Assembly (NCBI GenBank): GCA_003427395.1
Contig: BFEA01000564.1
Location: forward strand, 683,932 to 730,860
Length of the DNA stretch: 46,929 bases
DNA from: Chara braunii
Taxonomy: Eukaryota > Streptophyta > Charophyceae > Charales > Characeae
Direction of reading: 5' to 3'
A program made the translations under genes and the position numbers. The notes beneath the pieces are model-generated. The model searched no databases and was not told the DNA's origin. It saw only the letters and a list, made by a program, of their open reading frames with translations. Shown here one piece after another: positions 42,884 through 46,929 of the stretch; the first letter of the stretch is position 1; each line of letters begins with the position of its first letter.

Positions 42884-43410
42884 GAGAATGTATCCGATTG
42901 CATTCACATCCCCAGCGTTGTTTCTTCTTTTCCTTTCTGGTTTTGAATCTGGTTACCCAAGGCTCAGCCCACCCTGCTACTGGTACCTCCAGGCTCGGCA
43001 GACTCGGCATACCGGAGGGTCGGCCTGCATAGCTGGGCGAGGTACTGGTGGTTTAAGTGATGGTATACACAGAACTCATGACTGCTGCTAGGGGGATTGG
43101 AACCAGATTCTAACAAATTCTATGTAGTGCTCTGCTTCACCCATTCATCTGGCAGACAGCCCGTTGTTGTCGTTTTGTTTGTTTGAACAGCGGACATGTG
43201 TTTGAAGTGACGGCAAGCTGCAGGGTCCTCCTACTAAGAATGGATTTGGCAGGTAGAAGCACCCATCAGCTTGAGGTGCTTGCTTACCTGACTGTAAGTG
43301 ATAGCATACACATATCCCATAGCTGCTAGTAAGTGAATCGGAAAGAGTTTGGTTGTGCTGCTTCACCCCATTCACCTAGCTAACAGCCCTTTATTGTGTC
43401 AGTCTCAGGG

Positions 43411-43800
43411 GCTGGTTTCACGTATGCTTACTTCCAGTTCAAGTAGGCAAGCTTGCCTCCCTTTCCATTACCTCCAACCTTTACTTGGTATATGATACTC
43501 TGTGTCTCTCTGGACCAATGTAGCCTTGAAACAGCACGCCTGCTTACAGAGATGAATTGTTGGCTGTGTACAGTCTGTCCAACGTCCCTATTGTCACAGT
43601 AATGTAGGAAAGTGACTCAGTTATTGTCTCGATTGTTGTATTCAGGCCGGCAGTTGATTTGCTATGTCTCCCAGATTATCGGAGAGCCTGCACCTCTACC
43701 CAGTCAGAGATCTGCTGAGGTGATTGGCTTCCTTTCTCCTCCCATTGTCTGCCTGTCTCCTGGTGGCATTTGGTCTTCTGGTGATTTCGTCGGCTCCGCA

Positions 43801-43831
<31 letters not shown>

Positions 43832-43952
43832 TGATTTTTTTTTTTTTTTTGAAGGCCCTTGTGCAGGACCTCTATCCTGGTGGCGGCTCCGCATTCTCTT
43901 CCCAGTTGTGATGGAGAGTTCTTGTCTGCTGCCTCTCAGTCAGTTCGCCTGG
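43411..43952. other. No gene; T-rich tracts
   Basis: T-tracts at about 43,805-43,850 could be the A-tail of a minus-strand retroposon. GGTGGCATTTGG / GGTGGCGGCTCCGCATTCTC-like text occurs on both sides of the T-tracts (near 43,795 and 43,880), possibly a target-site duplication. Confidence 0.45.
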
Positions 43953-44073
43953 CCAGGTCTTGACTGGGGCAGTAGCACATAACCAGCTGTCAGAGCGGAG
44001 AGCTGAGAGTTGACCAGGTCTTGACTGGGGCGGTAGCACATAACCAGCTGTCAGAGCGAGAGCTGAGAGTTGA
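43953..44073. repeat. 60-61-bp tandem duplication
   Basis: Units 43,953-44,013 and 44,014-44,073 differ only by one substitution and one deleted base. Confidence 0.92.
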
Positions 44074-44086
44074 GAAACGGAGGGTG

Positions 44087-44566
44087 GGCTTGGGGGAACA
44101 GGGAAACAGGGTACTTGGTTGACTCAGAAGGATAGGATGAGGTCTCAGGGGGTGGTGTACGTTGTTTTGCCAGGGTAGGCTAAATGATTAAACATAGCAA
44201 TACAGGGGGGCTGCTGAAATAGGGCGGGGTAACAGATAATGGGTGCTTTTAAAAAGGGTAGGGTGACACCAGCAGCTCCATGGGATATAGGTGCTTGGGA
44301 TGAGTCAATAATAACCACAGCACGGGTTCTGCATGGCTTCTGCAGAGGTTCTGAAAGGGTACAAGGTTTAAGGGGTTTAAAGATTTAAAGATTTCTAATG
44401 GAATAGTTGTAGTACCAATGAATAATGGGGGGATGCTGAATACGCTCCAAAAAAGTGATGGGGAATGCCGGCAACTCCATGGGACGATAGAGTCAAGGCA
44501 TTGTCCACCCGTGCAGCAGCAAATGGCAGGTTGGTAACAACTACACACGTCTCCCTGTACTGCATT
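44087..44566. repeat. Segment P, copy 1 (without composite element)
   Basis: Its first ~39 bases recur at 44,567-44,605, and 44,143-44,321 recurs at 46,024-46,204. In copy 1 these parts are separated by only 17 bases; in copy 2 by the whole composite element. No gene is seen. Confidence 0.82.
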
Positions 44567-44605
44567 GGCTTGGGGGAACAGGGAAACAGGGTACTTGGTT
44601 GACTC
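44567..44605. repeat. Segment P, copy 2, left part
   Basis: Repeats 44,087-44,125 (GGCTTGGGGGAACAGGGAAA and following bases) and stops where the composite element begins. Confidence 0.9.
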
Positions 44606-44611
44606 TGCCCA

Positions 44612-44688
44612 GTGGATGTAGCTCAGTGGTTAGAGCACCGGTTGGAAATGCGCATTGTGGTACGAGGTTGCGGGTTCAAAACTCCGCA
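44612..44688 (+). repeat. tRNA-derived head, unit 1 (second copy)
   Basis: Box A TAGCTCAGTGGTTAGAGC and box B GGTTCAAAACT. It is closer to a tRNA than the 11.65 kb copy (stem CGAGGTTGCGGG / CTCCGCAGCCTCG), but is not a functional tRNA. Confidence 0.75.
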
Positions 44689-44733
44689 GCCTCGCGCATG
44701 GACACCGGTAGGGTGTTAGAATGACGCACGGCT

Positions 44734-44907
44734 GGACACACACTCCCCTGGGCTGACACATGGTACTATTACAGACACTGCCTGCGCACCACCCAGGGGG
44801 CCAGTCCATGGGTGTTGTATGGACACACACTCCCCTGGGCTGACACATGGTACTATTACAGACACTGCCTGCGCACCACCCAGGGGGCCAGTCCATGGGT
44901 GTTGTAT
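44734..44907. repeat. 87-bp perfect tandem duplication
   Basis: 44,734-44,820 and 44,821-44,907 read identically base for base. It is absent from the 11.7 kb copy, so it is either very recent or an assembly artefact. Confidence 0.95.
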
Positions 44908-45002
44908 GCTGGTCTAGAGTTCACGTTGGTTGCTTGCTGTTGTTGGCTTTGGTCGCTCTGATGATCTCCCCCAGCCTACATATTTCACACATTCTATTCA
45001 CT

Positions 45003-45082
45003 TCCGACAGTAGTGCATGTGGTAGAACCCTCCAGTCTCATACTGTAGGTCACAGGTTCGAGTCCGGTCCTGGACTTTGGGA
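45003..45082 (+). repeat. tRNA-derived unit 2 (second copy)
   Basis: TAGTGCATGTGGTAGAAC and perfect box B GGTTCGAGTCC, as at 11,953-12,032. Confidence 0.72.
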
Positions 45083-46023
45083 GGGGTCCTATCCAGATAG
45101 GCCTGTCTCTACCGCATGTTACATCACACACATGATAGACACCACCCACACACGAGACACTACCCCAGATTCACACACAAACACACATCATAGACACTAC
45201 CCAAGATACTGACTACAAGTATAACCACGAGAGGCTGATCGGAGGGATGAGGCTGGGGGCTAGTGGAAGGACGGATGATGGCCCCGTCTCTACTGAGGAT
45301 AGAGCAAGTAGGCATGGGGTCCTTTGGGGGGGGAGGAGCCTCAGCCGATGATCGGGGATCTGGAGGAGGGCTGTCTATTCGTTGGCAGCAGATTAAGGGC
45401 GCATAGGGTCGCCCCTCCGCTGCGTCGAGGCAAGGTGTTTCTAGGGCGCCTATACGTACTACCTACACATGGCTCACACAGGCATTGGTAGAGGTGGTAC
45501 GAGCACCTCTCACTGGTATTCTCTTCGCAGATGCTCCATGGTGGGGAGCAGCGTCAGCTACAGGTCCATGCACATTACAAAACATACACAGCCTACAGGC
45601 ACATACCTACAATACCGAACACACACACATACTTAACCATAGGGCTGGGAGGAGGTCACGACCAACTAATAATAGGCATCTCAATGATAAGAGAGGGTGT
45701 GAGTTACTAGTCGGTCTACTTAGGGGCTAATAGGTGATTGCTTGAGCCTGGCGTCCGAAGTTCCCGTACGACGAGGCTCGTTCGACTATGCTTCCACCAG
45801 GGCTGGGTCACTAGCCTGGTGCCTGTCACTACTGTTCGGTCCAAGTTCCCCTCGATGGTAGGGTAATGGTCCTGAGTGCTGGTCACACTGAGGTAGGATA
45901 GTAGGAATAGGGGTGCGCTAGGAGTATTAACGTGAGGATGGGATGGGAGGTAGGGCAATCATGGCTGACAGCTTCCGGCGATCAATGTGAGCGTAGTAAC
46001 TGACCTCTACAACACCCTGGACT

Positions 46024-46204
46024 TCTCAGGGGGTGGTGTAGGTTGTTTTAGCAGGGTAGGCTAAATGATTAAAGATAGCAATACAGGGGGGCTACTGAAA
46101 TAGGGCTGGGGTAATAGATAATGGGTGCTTCTGAAAAAGGGTAAGGTGACACTAGCAGCTCCATGGGATATAGGTGCCCCGGGATGAGTCAATAATAACC
46201 ACAG
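46024..46204. repeat. Segment P, copy 2, right part
   Basis: Repeats 44,143-44,321 with scattered differences (TCTCAGGGGGTGGTGTA to ATAACCACAGC). It starts directly at the end of the composite element. Confidence 0.9.
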
Positions 46205-46252
46205 CCCCAGGAATCAATAAACACCAATTTCCGTGCTACCTGATGTATCAAC

Positions 46253-46399
46253 AGGACGCTGGACCCGGTTTCCAGCAGGTGTCGCTCCCCACCAATAGAT
46301 GGGGTAGCCAGACAGATAAGCCCTCAATTTTGACGGTTCTCTTACCACCGCCGGGATAGAGGGATATCGCAAGGGCTTTTCAAAAAAAAAAAAAAAAAG
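46253..46399 (+). mobile_element. Short poly(A) retroposon with the module
   Basis: GGACGCTGGACCCGGTTTCC, GCTCCCCACCAATAGATGGG, a variant third hairpin (GACGG / CCGCC around TTCTCTTACCA) within an outer AAGCCCT / AGGGCTT stem, then A-tail 46,382-46,399. Confidence 0.75.
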
Positions 46400-46761
46400 A
46401 GAAACGAAGGGTGGGCCGTGCGTTATTGGGAGGGATTCCACAGGAAGTGGTGGGGATGTTGGCGGCAGGCTATGGCAGGGAAGCGAAGGTGGTCGAGAGG
46501 GGGAGGGACGCAGTGTTTGTGGGAGAGGGTCATCCCAGGGGGACAAGGTGACAAGGGGGTTGGAAGTGACAGGGAGGGAGGGAAGGCTGGAAGGGGTGGG
46601 TATGTCGGGGGATTGGGGGTGAGGTTGGTCCTGGTTGGTGAGGAGGGTTGGGGGTGGAGGGGTGGTGGGGTTTGTGGGGGGGTTCTGTCAGGGGGGTGTC
46701 GGTGTCAGTGGGGGAGGGGATGTCGGCAGGGGTGGGTTTGTTGGCTGGTCGAGAGTGAGGC
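46400..46761. other. G-rich low-complexity region
   Basis: Strongly G-rich on the plus strand with many GGGG runs, ending at the adapter junction. Open frames are compositional. No gene. Confidence 0.6.
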
Positions 46762-46799
46762 CTGTCTCTTATACACATCTAGATGTGTATAAGAGACAG
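46762..46799. other. Sequencing-adapter junction (Tn5 mosaic ends, head to head)
   Basis: A perfect 38-bp palindrome made of CTGTCTCTTATACACATCT followed by its reverse complement. This is the Nextera mate-pair circularisation junction. It is not biological; the bases on either side were probably not adjacent in the genome. Confidence 0.97.
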
Positions 46800-46929
46800 C
46801 CCAGGGGGTCAGTCCATGGGTGTTGTATGCTGGCCTAGAGTTCACGTTGGTTGCTTGCTGTTGTTGGCTTTGGTCGCTCTGATGATCTCCCCCAGCCTAC
46901 ATATTTCACACATTCTATTCACTTCCGAC
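46800..46929 (+). mobile_element. Composite element fragment after the artefactual junction
   Basis: 130 bases matching 44,879-45,008 with only two differences seen. It is probably a mate-pair read end from another composite copy (or the same locus) joined by the adapter. Confidence 0.85.

Larger units (their letters stand above)
42021..43052. mobile_element. TTAA-flanked DNA element, 1,032 bp, non-autonomous
   Basis: The left end starts ACCACCAGTACCTTGCC (42,021). The right end is its inverse up to 43,052. 21 of 23 terminal bases match. TTAA lies on both sides (42,017-42,020 and 43,053-43,056). Inside are GC-rich DNA, a three-hairpin module, a 24-bp minisatellite and T-rich tracts, but no transposase frame. 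The right end also occurs at 324. Confidence 0.82.
41895..43410. repeat. Tandem pair; unit 1 filled by a TTAA element, unit 2 empty
   Basis: Unit 1 (41,895-42,016 plus 43,057-43,190) and unit 2 (about 43,195-43,410) share AGCTGCAGGG, GGCAGGTAGAA, GCTTGCYTAC, GTGATRGYATACAC, CTGCTAG and GCTGCTTCACCC-like blocks. Unit 2 reads TGTAAGTGATAGC where unit 1 has the 1,032-bp element. The left flank of unit 1 has about 20 extra bases. Confidence 0.65.
44606..46023 (+). mobile_element. Composite tRNA-headed element, second copy
   Basis: Same order as 11,652-13,243: tRNA-like unit 1 (box A 44,619; box B 44,673), tRNA-like unit 2 (box A 45,011; perfect box B 45,055-45,065), loop-conserved hairpin (45,487-45,522), a minisatellite remnant, the CGTCCGAAG...GACTATGCTTC block, and end CTCTACAACACCCTGGACTT. 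It lacks poly(A) and a target-site duplication. It carries an 87-bp perfect tandem duplication at 44,734-44,907. Confidence 0.8.

Noticed and set aside
44630-44896. Repeated Cys/Trp-rich minus-strand frame
   Set aside because: It is created by the 87-bp tandem duplication in non-coding composite repeat.
46418-46838. Gly-rich frames running through the adapter
   Set aside because: They come from G-rich low-complexity DNA and cross an artificial junction.

Overview
This is a repeat-dominated stretch of a eukaryotic nuclear genome. I find no intact host protein-coding gene. Most of the window is decayed LINE (non-LTR) retrotransposons, short poly(A) retroposons, a tRNA-headed composite repeat, small TTAA-flanked DNA elements, minisatellites, and one piece of mitochondrial DNA. 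The mitochondrial piece (about 39,718-40,200) holds the 3' end of a small-subunit rRNA, a land-plant-type mitochondrial 5S rRNA and an initiator tRNA-Met(CAU). With LINEs that carry a plant-style zinc-binding tail, it points to a streptophyte (charophyte alga or early land plant). That is an inference; the species cannot be fixed from the sequence alone.

Layout. 1-1,858: (TC)n, the right end of a TTAA-type DNA element lying in a composite repeat, and two short retroposon modules. 1,859-10,695 (+): LINE copy A, nearly complete but full of stops and frameshifts. 10,735-13,243: fragments, then a 1.6 kb composite element with two tRNA-like units, satellites and a poly(A) tail. 13,362-21,325 (-): LINE copy B. 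21,326-25,245: unassigned DNA, a tandem array with box-B-like sites, and microsatellites. 25,246-27,990 (-): 5'-truncated LINE copy D. 28,905-32,510: LINE copy E (+) lying between two copies of a short poly(A) retroposon, and itself split by a 578 bp TTAA element. 32,765-40,865 (-): LINE copy C, whose ORF1 is split by the mitochondrial insertion. 40,960-46,929: minisatellites, a 1,032 bp TTAA element, a tandem duplication in which only one copy holds the composite element, and a sequencing-adapter junction at 46,762-46,799 that is almost certainly an assembly artefact.

How the parts relate. The five LINE copies share one architecture. A long ORF1 has a basic N-terminus, a central domain, a CCHC-like knuckle and a helical 'NLKxV..GLP' domain. 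A conserved block of about 90 residues follows just before the endonuclease, then APE-type endonuclease, reverse transcriptase and a zf-RVT-like tail. The LINE copies whose 3' ends can be read end in the same 3' module of three predicted hairpins. That module also occurs alone, or on unrelated short poly(A) elements, at about ten other places. The third hairpin keeps its loop (TGCTCTTATCA-like) while its stem changes on both sides, as expected for an RNA element recognised by the LINE reverse transcriptase and borrowed by short retroposons. This shared, covarying module is the most interesting candidate system here.
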